Shown: positions 36,877-49,700 of the stretch, piece after piece
How the letters are laid out: each line of letters opens with the position of its first letter
Position numbering within the stretch: the first letter of the stretch is position 1
Origin: Epinephelus fuscoguttatus
Taxonomy: Eukaryota; Chordata; Actinopteri; Perciformes; Serranidae
Direction of reading: 5' to 3'
DNA: 64,000 nt
Assembly: GCF_011397635.1 (NCBI RefSeq)
Contig: NC_064759.1
Coordinates: 23,832,428 to 23,896,427 of the forward strand
Position numbers and translations under genes: made by a program
The notes under the pieces: generated by a model
What the model was told of the DNA's origin: nothing
Databases searched by the model: none
What the model saw: the letters and a program-made list of their open reading frames with translations, nothing else

Positions 36877-39800
36877 ATGAGCAGCTCAGAGGAGGTGTCC
36901 TGGATATCCTGGTTTTGTGGACTCAGAGGCAATGAGTTCTTCTGTGAGGTTAGTCCCCCTGGTTATTTTTAGATTAGAGCCTCGATTGCAATTTACAACC
37001 AGTTTGCATGTGACAACATTACGTTTTCTAACATTCACAGGTACACAAAGGAAAACCATTTACAGGGTTCCCACACAATTACATGGACAGAATGTCAAAA
37101 AATTTCCCATGGCTTTTCAAGGACCCATAGTAACATTTTACTAGACCATTCACAACCTGTAACAGGAACAGAACTTTACAGTATACACATATTATACACT
37201 TTAAACTACAGGCACAGTCAACACACTGCTTTAGAAGCACTTTGGTACAATCCATGGATATCCTTTTAATTAACATACCCAGCAAGCCGTTCAGTATAGC
37301 CAACATGGGCAGAAAATTAAGAAACATACATGATGGTGAACAAAATGTTAACAGTTAAAAGAAAAAAAATAATCTGCCATTATGTTACAGGAAGATTACT
37401 GTAACAATTTAATTATGTGCTACAAAATTCCATAACTTTTCCAAAACTTTAAAAAATGTTCTAATTTCATGAGTTTTCCTGGCTTGGAAAATAAAATTGT
37501 GAAATTCCATGAGTTTTCCAGGTTTTCCATGATAGTGGGACCCCTGCACAGACTTTTTACCACATTCTGAAACATTGAGTCTAAAATCATCTTCTTGCCA
37601 CAGGCTGTCAGACTGCTGCAGGCCTTACAGACACCTTGCTCAACACAAACATACTCCTACATTTAAAGATTTCATAATTGTATATGGTTTATGCTGTATA
37701 TTGTTGATACTATATTGACAATATTTTATTTATTATGTTTGATGCACCCTTGGACTTTCAGTGTTTATGTTTTTACCCTGTTTGTTTTCCCTGGTCCGTA
37801 AGAATCCAGGTTTCATTTCAGCTGTATTTTTATGGTTGAAATGACAAATAAATGTACATGTTCTTGCACTGTCGGTGTAACAGCACATCTCACATTTCTA
37901 TAGCCATGAACACACACCTGCAGATGGCAACTATGTTTTACACAAGTTATTTTTTTGGGTCAATAGTGATGTGTGTCATTTGATGGTTTCACATTAAGAC
38001 CTATATTTGAAGGGGAACTACATCTGTTTTCAAAATTCATATGTTATTCACCATGATCTGGGACAGTCCAAAAAATTTGTAAAATGAACAACTCAAATCC
38101 AAAAGCTGGAGTGTTAAATCTTAAATGTCTAATGTCACAGGGTATAAAGTCTGAAGCTGCTCCACTGACAAGGAATTGGGGAAGATGTTATAAATGACAC
38201 TGAGAGCACCCAGAGGAATGTTCTGGGTATATGGGTACATTTTCTGTTTCAGAACAGAGAACACTACAATACAGTAAAGCTCATTTAGGTATTAAAAAAA
38301 GAAAAACATTTTATGGGTCCACAAAAACAGGCTCCCATTCATTGTCGATGGATTGAGACTTACTTCTCTGGTTTTTGGCTTTGAGAGAGAGTAGCTCGTT
38401 CAAGTATTGATCGAATTGACTAAAAAATATGCATACAGGTTTTATTTCTTATATATTGCTGCTTTTGCTTTGCAATGGGGGATGCGATTTAAAATTGCTG
38501 TGTCAAGTGTCAAAGCTAAACAATTCAGTTCAATGCAAACAACCGTTCAGTCAGCACTTCCCTGTTACAGCCACTTCCCTCTGCTGTTTGTTACTTATCT
38601 GTTCCACTGAAGCACATGAGGCCTTCTCACTCAAAAAGCACCTGAGGGAGACATGTGAAAGGAAAAACACTTTAAATAAAAATACTCTGAATTGTATGGT
38701 AAATGTAGGCATCAATGTGAATTACTCTGGTTTGTCTGATTAGCACTCACACAATCCAATTCTAATTTTAACTCCTTGCTTTCTTCATTGGCAGCATCTA
38801 AGTAATCCCGTTAAGCTCTTGCGTAATGCTTCCTTACCAGTGTGCTGTGGCAATGTGCTGCTGCTTGCAAGAGTAATTAATGCCATTAATAGCCTTTCAT
38901 TGTCTTCAATCGTGTGTTACAGGTTGATGAAGACTACATACAGGACAAGTTTAACCTGACAGGTTTGAACGAGCAGGTGCCTCACTATCGCCAGGCCTTG
39001 GACATGATTCTTGACCTGGAGCCAGGTGAGAATATCAAGGAAGTAGCTGCTCCAATATGAAATAAAATAAAAGCTCAACTCTTTAACTGCCTAAATCATT
39101 TTAATTTGACAGATGAGGAGCTTGAAGACAACCCCAATCAGAGTGACTTGATAGAGCAGGCAGCGGAGATGCTCTACGGGCTCATTCATGCACGTTACAT
39201 CCTCACAAACAGAGGCATTGCACAGATGGTAGGTTATTACTTCATAATCTCACATTCTTACATACTCCATGACGTGAGTCAACAGTGATTTCTAAATGTG
39301 GTGTTCTCCACAGTTGGAAAAGTATCAGCAAGGGGATTTTGGCTATTGCCCCAGAGTCTATTGTGAGAATCAGCCAATGCTTCCTATTGGTAAGTCTGAC
39401 TTTTGTTTAACCTTTACATTGAAAAAAGTCTCCCTGACACAAAACCCATGCTGCACCTTTGACCTTTGTCAGTGGCTACGAAGACATAGGGCTGTTTTTA
39501 CTTCTCTATTTTGTGCCTCCTCGTCTCCTTCGTCTTCCTGCCTGTGACGCGGATAATCAATTGACCCTTGCACACAATTGATCGCACTATCTTGAGGGAT
39601 GTATGGGGGTCAACGGTGCGGGACATACTGAACCGACTAGGGCGGGACATGCTGACCAACTGCCGACAGTCGGCTTGGCGTGTCAGGGCCTTTAGTCACC
39701 TCCTCTGCTCGCATCATAGGTGGGAGGGACTAAGATGCAAACAGAAGAGGCAAGGAAAATAACTGATTATGTGCAAACTGAAATTTCAATATAGGTCCGC

Positions 39801-41147
39801 TTCGAAGTCCCTTCTTTACGCTGCCTTTGCTTTTTACACAAACCAGACAATGCTGGCACAATGCTGCCTTATTGTGTGATTTTTATACAGCATGGCGGCA
39901 TTCCAGAAGCAAAAGAGGTGTGATTGGCGTGGCCGGTAACACAACAGCCTTGACCTCATGTGGCATGTAACATATGCATCAGCAGCATTTAATAAACAAT
40001 ATCAATGGCGTAACATTGATAGAACAATTATTTACCGTTACTATTACATGGCAGCTGATCTTGTCCTCTGCTCAGAGTGTGAAGAGCTCCTGGGCTTCAT
40101 TGTTTTCCCAATTTGCATACAATTTCAGCTGCTGTTCTTCTCCTTCGAGTTAGCTGCTAACTGGTGTTAGCTGCTTTTTAAATGTACCGAGGGTGGGTCG
40201 TACAAATTACATGTCGTCAAAATGTCGTACCAGTCCCATCCATGGTCCTGTCCTCCTGGCTGTCACATTTATACAGACATCAATTCAGTGATCTTACAAC
40301 CTCTACGGCCGGCTTAAAGGCGAGACAACTCTGTACCCCCAATTAGCAATTGTACATTTTATAAAGAACGGTGAGGCAGAATAATGGCACAACACTCCCG
40401 CCTTGAACAGGCAGTGTAAAAGGTGCTTGAGAAATAAGAAGAGGGGATACTCACCAATCTCTTCTCCGCTGTAGGTTTGTCAGACATCCCTGGAGAAGCC
40501 ATGGTGAAGCTTTATTGCCCAAAGTGCATGGATGTTTACACCCCCAAATCCTCCAGACACCACCACACAGATGGAGCCTACTTTGGGACAGGGTTCCCCC
40601 ACATGCTGTTCATGGTGCACCCCGAGTATCGTCCAAAGCGACCAGCCAACCAGTTTGTGCCAAGGTGTGTTTGGCCTGACACTGATGTTATTTATTGATA
40701 GCATTTACTTTAACTAGCATTAGCACTTTTAGCACTTTTATTAGTATGCTGCGACTAGCAACCAAAAGACAAATTTCCCTCAGAATGCAGTACAGCTATA
40801 TATTTAACCTATTTCATATTTTTTTGATACCAACTAAAATGTATTGTCTAGTACTAAAAGTTGACACTATTTAATTGGTCAGATTTGTCTTATGTCATGA
40901 TTTAAATTTAAGTTTGTTTTAATACCCATACTGAAACTTGTTTCGTCAGTGGTATCAAAAGATTTCAAACAGTACTCAGCCCTTGACCGCAGCAGTAAAA
41001 AGAAATTGCCTTCTTCCCAGGAAGTGATTGTAATTCAAGTTTGTTTGTATTTTCAGGCTATATGGTTTCAAAATTCACCCGATGGCTTATCAACTCCAAC
41101 TTCAGGCTGCGTCGAGTTTCAAGAGCCCAGTCAAGACAATTCGCTAG
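36877..41147 (+). CDS. csnk2b: Casein kinase 2 regulatory subunit beta (215 aa, 6 coding exons)
   Basis: Exons: 36877-36948, 38923-39025, 39113-39228, 39314-39389, 40475-40664, 41057-41147; 648 nt in frame. CK2 beta forms the dimeric core of the CK2 holoenzyme and docks two catalytic alpha subunits. The protein opens [20 protein letters not shown], with the N-terminal autophosphorylation serines, then the acidic loop [12 protein letters not shown], the zinc-ribbon cysteines ([10 protein letters not shown] and [10 protein letters not shown]), the [10 protein letters not shown] segment and the end FKSPVKTIR. It matches human CK2 beta over the whole length as I recall it, with a serine for asparagine near the C-terminus. 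Likely polyadenylation signals are ATTAAA near 41692 and AATAAA at 42037. Introns 1 and 4 hold transposon copies. Confidence 0.97.
37063..37546. mobile_element. MITE with CAGGGTTCCCAC ends in csnk2b intron 1
   Basis: The ends CAGGGTTCCCAC and GTGGGACCCCTG match inversely at 11 of 12 positions. The interior contains repeated words built on ATGGCTTTTC and AGTTTTCC. The end sequence suggests a hAT-related family, but no clear 8-bp target duplication is visible. Confidence 0.6.
38012..38404 (+). repeat. Interspersed repeat, copy 2 of a two-copy family
   Basis: It begins AGGGGAACTACATC and is collinear with 24892-25311, in the same orientation. It lies in csnk2b intron 1. The roughly equal length and scattered differences show old dispersal rather than a local duplication. 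Confidence 0.65.
39480..40440. repeat. Probable transposon-derived insertion in csnk2b intron 4
   Basis: This intron is far longer than its neighbours, and its middle differs in composition, with G+C-rich stretches near 39580-39720 and 40180-40330. No transposase frame is visible. I recognise parts (around 40255-40370) as repeat-like but cannot fix borders or a family. Confidence 0.35.
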
Positions 41148-41699
41148 AACTCCACTTTAACGAACACAGTGGACTTAAAAGACTTTGTTGTTTACTACTT
41201 GTTTGAAGGAATGGATTAAATATTCCCACTGAATGCCTGTACAGTTTCCCCAGCTCCCCTCTGTGTTGATAGACCCTCAGATTCATTTCTTCTCATTTAG
41301 TAAAACACTGTTACAGTTGAGCAGGTTAGTTTTTCTGCATTAAACACGTACTCCTGATACAATGTTTGACTTTAATTGATGTCAGTCCATCTTCTCACAT
41401 TTTAGGGGTTGTTTCTCTGAAACAGAAAAGTGGCTTTAACTCGATGATAACGAAGGCTACAGTGTGCTTTGTGGCTTAATCACAGGTGATTGAATGTAAC
41501 AGTGAATCTCGCCACCAGCCAGACAGGTTTGCCTTATCAATGATACAGTCGGTCAGTACTTTGGAAAGTTGATCAGATCATATGAACTTGTGCTGCAGAA
41601 CAGATTTTGGAATGTGCATTAGATTTTATTTGAATACAGCAATATGTGTAAATATGATCAGGTGCTATTTCCAAGAGACAACAGATACCAAATTAAAGC

Positions 41700-43740
41700 T
41701 AGAGAGCAAGAACTTATCTTAAAAATGGACCTATGCTTGATTTTATTATTACGCTGTTCAGTTTTCTTGAAGTTCAGTGGCTGTGTGTGTACTTTATTGT
41801 TTATGCAACTGTAACAATATTTTCCTGATAAGCCTGTGTTTGTAGTTTCATCATGTTTACATTATTATGGTATTTACAATCTTGACAGATGAGACTTTTT
41901 TTCCTCTCTACAGTTTGGTGTTGATTGAATATGTGGCGACATCTACGGGGAAGCAAGTGAATGCCATTAAATATTTATTTCTTACCCAGATCTCTTTCTT
42001 ACTTTTCAAGTCGTACGCTTCACAAACAGACAGCCCAATAAAATGCAAAATAATGCATATTTTATTTTTTCATAAAAAGACAGGGATAAGTCACAAAGCA
42101 ACAATATTTTCCATTTTCTAAAAACTATTTTCTTCATGTGAAATTCTACATTTTTCTTCCAGGAGAGGTTTCTGTTGTTGTCCATGTAGCTACAATACCA
42201 ATGGCTTTTTTTGGGTTAAAAAAGTTTGCTAACAAACATGCTATCTAAAAAGGGATTCGTATATATTTTAAGCATTTTCTCTTCTATGGAAAAAAGCACA
42301 GGAAACAGCAAGTGAGAGCAATCTACTTCGACTATGTGGTAAAAAGGCTTTACAAACTTGGTTGATAATTAATGCAATTATTTCACATTGTGACATCTCT
42401 AGTTGGAAGCCTGGAAACCAGCTTGTGTTGAAACATCACAGTACATCAAATCACACGAGACGGTTCCTACTTTACAAATAAATTACTGTATAGTAGAACA
42501 TGTAAAAAAGACAACTTGTGCTCCTATGAGAGAAAAGCCACATATACTGGGACAGCTGCCTTCACCTCTTACATGTGTGGTTACTGTGACAGACAAGCTT
42601 TGCATTTATTGACCTCACTTGGCTGAACATAAATGTACATTTAAAGTCGGGATGGATATACATATATATGGACATTCCTCGTACAATCATATGGAGGTCT
42701 GTAGTCTTACAAAGAATATCAAAACCTGAGATAAACAGACCGAAGCGTGTGAAACTTTTCTTGTCAACCAAATATATTCAAAGCTTTAATGACATCTATG
42801 CTACTGAACAAAAACAGGGCTGAGGGAAGCACTCCATTGAAATCGTGAAAGGTGTCATAAACTTGGTGGACTACAAGAGGAAACGAGTAAGAATGATTCA
42901 GGGTGTCAGGCAAGACAGGTAAGCTTAAGTAGAGACCTCAAAGTTCCGTGAACAGCACAATGGTAACCTACAATTTATAATGAGCAGATGGATGAATAAC
43001 TTAAAAACCTCAAATTTTGTACAAATACTATAAAAGCATCAATTCTATAAAATAGAGAAATATTTCAAAATAGATCCATATTTAATTCAAACTTTACAAC
43101 AATGTTTAGGCTACTGGTTCCTGGCTGGTTAGGGAAGAAATGATTTTTTATGTTTTTCTTTTTGTACCTGAGCAGTGAACTACGCCAAACAACTGTCCAA
43201 ATTTGAGCACAGAATATCTTTGTTCACATATCGATGTGAGGTATGTCATTTTTAAGAAAGACGTCGCTCCTGAATTAAATAGACAAGTAAACAACGACAA
43301 AAAGAATTCCCTTGAATGTAGTCTTAACGTTCCCCGAGCAGCACCAAGGGAATAAATGCTGATGATGGTGTCTAAACTACAGTGGAAACAGTGCATTTGT
43401 ATAAAATCAACAACGTAAAAACCACTAGGAAAATAAAAGCATTTAAAAGCAAACGTAACTGAGATCACTCAACTGAAAATGCTGTTTTTTTTGTTGATTT
43501 TTCTTACCGATAAAAGTCTTTTCACTAAGCTTTTCTTAACACCTGGATGAGTATTTGTGCAGCCCTCCTCTACCTACAACTGAAAAACAAAAATAAACAA
43601 AGAGGATCTACTAAGATTTATCTACTCAGTTAGGTGCAGATTTATGAGATATTTCCTTTTGGATATGTGTGCGCAGATAGAGCTGGTCAGAGTGTGTCTG
43701 AGGTGGAGACTCAAAGGAATAAATGCAGGTGGTGATTCAG
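41700..43740. other. 3' untranslated and intergenic DNA between convergent csnk2b and epb41
   Basis: No coding region can be supported. The left part should be the csnk2b 3' UTR, ending near the AATAAA at 42037-42042. The right part probably holds the 3' UTR of the protein 4.1 gene on the other strand. The sequence is AT-rich. Confidence 0.45.
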
Positions 43741-43770
43741 TTACAATGCTGATGCTCCGCCGTCTTTCCC
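43741..43770 (-). CDS. Doubtful last coding exon of epb41
   Basis: After the CTD exon ending DIDQDK (phase 0), the next reasonable acceptor (TCTTGCAG) opens GKDGGASAL and a TAA stop. Mammalian 4.1 proteins continue here with a conserved tail of the form QAIKEAKEQHPDMSV. I did not find that tail, so either this short exon replaces it or the true exon escaped me. Confidence 0.3.
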   Translation of the reverse strand, partial: GKDGGASAL

Positions 43771-46700
43771 CTGCAAGACAGACATTATGTGCACTTGTAT
43801 TAGTCTTAATTTCAACAGATGGTACTTCATGAAAACTTTGGACACAGCTAGGAAAGATGTTTTTTCCCCATTTCCAGTCTTTATGCTAAGCTAAGCTAAC
43901 GGTTTCTTGGCTGTAGCTTTGTATTTACTGGATGGGATGAGATCTGGATGGGATGGATATAAGAGTGGTACCAATCTTCTCATTTAAGTCTTAGCAAGAA
44001 AGCAAGTTAGGGTATTTCCCAAAATGTCAGACTCTTGCTTTAATCAGGGTTTCTAAACATTTTTCATTTCAAATTAACATACTTTTCTAGACTCAAATTC
44101 CTAGACTTGTTGGTAGATTTTTCATAAGATATTTGACATTTGAGTACAAATAGCTAGATGTTTATTAAGTAAATAAATGGTTTTAAATTAAAAAAAATCA
44201 GCTGTTAAACTTAATGTTTACACACACAGCTATGAAGGTACAGTTTCCTTACACAGAAAAGACAGTCTATTTACTTTTCTGATAATTACATCAATGAATA
44301 AATAATAAATGTTCAGACAAACTTAGTATTTGGATTTTTGTGATGCTGTCAGTCTATGCAATTCAAACATTTTTCCGCCTTTTTTTTTTCAAAATAATTT
44401 GGCCATGGATGTCCCGATTTGGTACAGTTATAGAGGCAGAGCTCTTTTGCAGGCCGTGATGTATAGGTGTAGAGGCATAGGAGAGCGCGTTCAGTTGCAG
44501 CTTGCTTATGATAACATCAAGCTCACTCTGGCCTGCACTCTCTCACACAGTGGTAAACATCTTGGCTGCACTGGCTGCCTCCTTCAGACGCCATGAAAAA
44601 CACTCTGCTTGTGTGATCATTTTACTTTTTAGAAATTCTGAACTTCATATTTTAAAAAAAAAAACAAAATAGGGTAAATAGTCTGGAAACACAAATTTTA
44701 ACATGCTCCCCTTTGTTTTCTTCCAAAATTACCCAGACCTGGAAATGACTGAAATCAAATCCCATATTTTTCCATACTGCGTAGGGGCAAGGGTTGTTCC
44801 TAACGACTTAAACTTAGAAGTTTAACAGACTAGTCGACTAGTCTGGAAGTAAGAAAACACTCATGCTGACTTTCCTTTAGTTATCTTAACAATAAGTTTA
44901 ACTGACTGGTATTTCTGGCGCCGACTAGTTGATTAAAAATTGCTATCCCTGCTGATCTGGCACATCCTTAGTAGGAAACCTGGTTTAATATTCTGTATAT
45001 TACGGTTCTATGTCATGAGCTGAGGGTTTGTACCTTGTCTTGGTCGATGTCAGAGTCCGCAGTTATGACAATCCTCTTCTCCACACGAGTCTCTGTAGAT
45101 CCACTTTTCACTACCTGGTGGAGAGAAGAAAAATTGAGAGGCAAATAAAATAAAAGGCAAATAAAATAAAATAAAATGAAATCAATATAACACAGATCAA
45201 AGTTTGTCCTGCTGACCTTTGAGATGTGAGTGGTAGTGGTGGTGACTGTGGTGCCACTGGTGGTCTCTGAGCTAACAGTCTTGGAGCTGGACACAGTTGT
45301 GTTATCTTTGTCCTCGTCTGTCCCATCAACTGCCACCTGAGGAAAAAAAAAAAAAAAAAGACCAAAACAGGTAGACTGAGTGATCATTTTTAGATAATGC
45401 GACCCTGAGCTTCAGCCAGGGAAGGTGCAGTGCTGTCTCATGCTCATTTTGGAGCCCCTGGCCTGGTCCTCCCTGCACTGCTTGCTCTGTAGTGTTGATA
45501 TCTCCTCCATGCATACAGACTGCCTCCAGCTGAGACATCTGGGCTGAGCAGGTGCTGGAGCCCCTACCTTTGAAGACTCATAGATGAAGGTCTTGGTTGG
45601 GACGATAGGGACCTCTGTGGTGGTGATGCCACTGGGTGAAGAATTGGAGACAGCTGTGATGGTGATTGTCTGAGTCTGCACCAGAGGGGGCTGTGGATGG
45701 GAGCATAGCCCCATGAGTGGCTGTTTAACCAGACACTTTTCACCTCACCGCAACCAATTTGTTTCACACCATGCGTTCCCTGATAAGCCGTTGCCTGTGT
45801 GGAGTGATTGTCACCACAACAGCCCTTTTTTCCCCTCACCAGATTTGTTAAGGATTTTTGGAAATAACAGAATCACCTTGTTATTTCCCTTTCCCACCAC
45901 CAACAAAAGAAACGGGGAGACAGAAAGCCATCATAGGCTGGAAAGTTCATGAAAGTTAATGTGTACATTTTGTGGTGGAGAACAAAGCGCTAGTGTTACA
46001 GCAACCCATCACCATAGCTGAGAACACACCCCTGTGCAACACCTCTGCAGCAACCAAACTGATATCCGAATGAGGCGGATACTTCACTAGGCACTTAACA
46101 GATTCACAAGTTTTATAGCGGTGCTGCAGAGGAGTGAGCGAGTGTGGCAGTGTTGAAATCACACAGAGGCCAAGCAGAGACAGAATCAGCGTCACCCTGA
46201 GGAGGCTACCTGGAAGCAGCGTACGACCTGTGGACCATCGCTCCTGAAATAAGAAGCTGGGGAAGATCCAACTATCTTTCCAGAGCCCTCTGACGCGTCT
46301 GGATATGATTCTTCTTCCTCCTGGATCCCATCTAAAGCTCTACAGCAGGGGTCGAAGGGGGGAGGCAGCTGCGCCATCTCCACCTCTACGATGGGCACCA
46401 AGGAGGTCTCAAAAACTACAACCTCTTCCTGATCACATGACTCTTCCTCAAGTGGAGCACCGGGGGCTTCAACACTATCAGGCTCACTCTTGTGGCTCAC
46501 AGCGGGACTTGGCACGCCTGAAAAGCCCAAATTGCTGCTGGTTTCCTCGTGTGCAGTCTTTGTCTCTGCACCACTGCAAAGGGGACTAAGGCACACACTC
46601 TAAAAAAGACACAACACAGTCACTACGTGATCATGGGCACTACTTACACAGATTATAATGCATGCATGTTAAAAATATACAACTGTATGGTATGTACAGT

Positions 46701-49700
46701 GCAGTATCCATTTCATGAGGTGCTACAGCTTTTCTTTGGCTTGTATTAAAATCTATATGACAGAAACAACAATTTTTAATGCCACAGCTTTATGGGTAAC
46801 TTTAGTATGTTTCAAGCTGGACTCTTTTTTACCATGTTTTTGTGTACTGTCGAGGTGACTAATGGGAGCAACAACTTTTGAAACTGGTCCAGGAAAGCCC
46901 CAAAATTACAACAGCCAAACCCACCATTCAAATTCCATTCAAATAAACAGCAATTTTGGCGTGTTTCTGGTTACACAAAAATGATTTTCACCCTTTAACA
47001 AAAAGGTCTATCTTGGTGGGGATCCTTTCCACAATGTTGTTAGACACTTCAAATAATAATCTGAGCCCGTCAGTAGTAAAAACAAGCACTTCTAGTGGAC
47101 ATAAGTTGACAGTGCTCAGTTGTCTGCATTGGAGCCTGTTTCGTCTCGCTTAACCCTGGACCCATTTTTAAATACTGTTGTTCTGATTAGTCACTTAGAC
47201 AAAAAAACAGGGAAACACAGCATTAAAAAAGAAACAAAGTTGACCCTTTAACACAATCTTATTGCAGACCATGTCCATATTCCTTCATGACCACAGTGTG
47301 CCCTTTTCCTAACTGCTCCACATGACGCATGCTGATAAGTCACCAAATAACATGGATACTGAATACAGGTGTTGCTCCATATTCTTTATTTCATCTGTGA
47401 ATAAAACTCAGCATGCATCAGAATGAAAGAGATGTTGTTGTTTTTTTGCTTGAATATTCTTTCAGTCAGGAGGGACTGCATAAACGACACGCCACTCACA
47501 CTACTTTTGTTCGACAGTCATCCCCTAAAACATGATTTAATATCATTTAAATAAAATCATAAACTTGAGTAACAATTTCAAGGAGCAAACAATCGTATCA
47601 ACTGTATATGGAATGCCTTTTATTCTTTGGTCAAAGTTGATTGTCAAAAACATCATGCAACAAGGAATCTCTTGCAGTTGCTACATACTGCCTCGCCAAA
47701 TACTGGTGAAGGACAAAGAGGTTAATAGGTATTACAATAAAGCTGCCTCGAGGTCTCCCATCACAGGAAATACCATACTGTGACAAAGAAAGTTTCCCAG
47801 TAACTTGACTGCCATCTTCTAGTGCTTACTTAATGTGGAATCAGGAAAAAAGTTTGTGTATCCAAAAAGTCACATCACAGTGATCAGCTTAGACATTATC
47901 TTTTAACAACCGACAATATAAACGTACCTCAAATTGTGTATAAAAGCAGGCTCAAAGTGATATGCTCAGACATTGAAAGCCTTTGGATAAAAGTCAGTTG
48001 TTACGCTGTATTGGTTGATTTAAAGTCCAAAAAACAACACAGAAAATGCAAAAGAGTGGTGGCTTGATTGTCATTTCCAGTCCTAATCAACGAGTCTTTG
48101 GAGAACAGGTCTGTTTCTGGCTGGAGAAACCAGGTCAATTGTGCAGCAGTGGGAAACAGAAGCAATGAAAATCTTGTCCCAGAGAGGCCAGAAAAAAAGG
48201 GGCAGCTTCTCAAGTGGAGCAGAGGATGAGAGATGAAGAATGCTACGGTGATGTTGAAGAGGAGGCGAAGGAAGGAGAGGAGGAGAAGAGAAAGCTAGAG
48301 GTTGATGGGTAGATGGATTAGGTGCGGTCTCCGCAGGTCACACTCACACCTGTGTGGGATTTCCGCAGGGTCGAGACGGCCCCTCAGCTGCGTTTGGAGT
48401 AGAAGTCGAGCAGGGGGCCGCGAGGGAGGCGGATGACAAACTGAGGGGGAGGAGGAGGAGGAGGAGGGAAGAGAGATGACAGGAAGGACTTTTGAAATGT
48501 TTGCAATGGCCGAAAATTAACTGAAACTTGTAAAAGCTAGAGCTGTACAATAACTGATTACTGAAAACTACAAAATGTGATTTTTTTCAGGAATTTATGT
48601 TGTCCAGAGCACGGAAATGTTAGCGGCACATGCATTTTAACATGCATCTTTGCATTGTTTCATGTCCAACATCATTTTTTTTTTATAAGAAGACAGAAAG
48701 CCATCCACACTTGTAGTATCTTTTTTAAAAGGGGTGCATTCCATACATTTTTAGATGAATCTCAGTAGCTGATGTCAACAGTGTCAGTGCAGCTACAATG
48801 ATTTGGGCCTCTAGCTCGAGGATTTCAGACTGGTGAAGACTAGCACCGACTCTGACCTGCCTGTATTTTATAATTTTTAAAAAATAATTTTTCTATGGTT
48901 TGGATATTCCTAGGCACAGCGTGCAGGTGAGGTCGAGAATTAATAAAAAGATAGCAACCATGTGCCAGACCATAAGCAGCCCGCATCCCACAGGAAGCTA
49001 CAAAAATCGCACTGAAAACACAGCACTGACACAGCACTGAAAACTAAAATTACTGGCATGCAGTTGTCGTCTCTGCGAGCCAATCAAGTTGCAGTTACAA
49101 TTTACATGCAAAGACGCAAAGATGCTACATATTCTAAAACATGGATGCTTTATACACATCTTCAACCCATCAGCACAGAAGATCTAAACAATCAGCACAA
49201 TTTTAATTTGGGCAACCTACATTAGTATCACTAATTCAGTATCTGACTTAATGTCTCCCCTTCTGTTCCTGATATATAAAGGTGTTTTTGCAGAACAATA
49301 TGATGTCACAGTGAAGCTGACCTCATGACCTTTGGGATATAAAATGCCATCACTTCATTTTTTATTCTATGTCATTTGTGCGAAACTTTGTCACAATTAG
49401 CGTGAATTCTTGAGTTAGTGCCATAAAACAGTTCAACTGCTGAGTCCAGTTGGACGTTTGTGCCAAATTTGAGGAAATTCCTTCAAGGCCTTCTAGAGAT
49501 ATTGTATTCACGAGAATGAGACGTACGTACATATGTGCCTGTGTGGACAAACATGGATGGACAACCCAAAAACATAATGCCTCCGGCCACAGCTGTCGCT
49601 GACATGAAGGCATAAAAACACAAAAGCAGATAGTCGAAACACCCATCAGACAAAGCTTGTTCCCAAATGAGAGTGAATCTGGGGTTGGCTTTTGCTTGTA

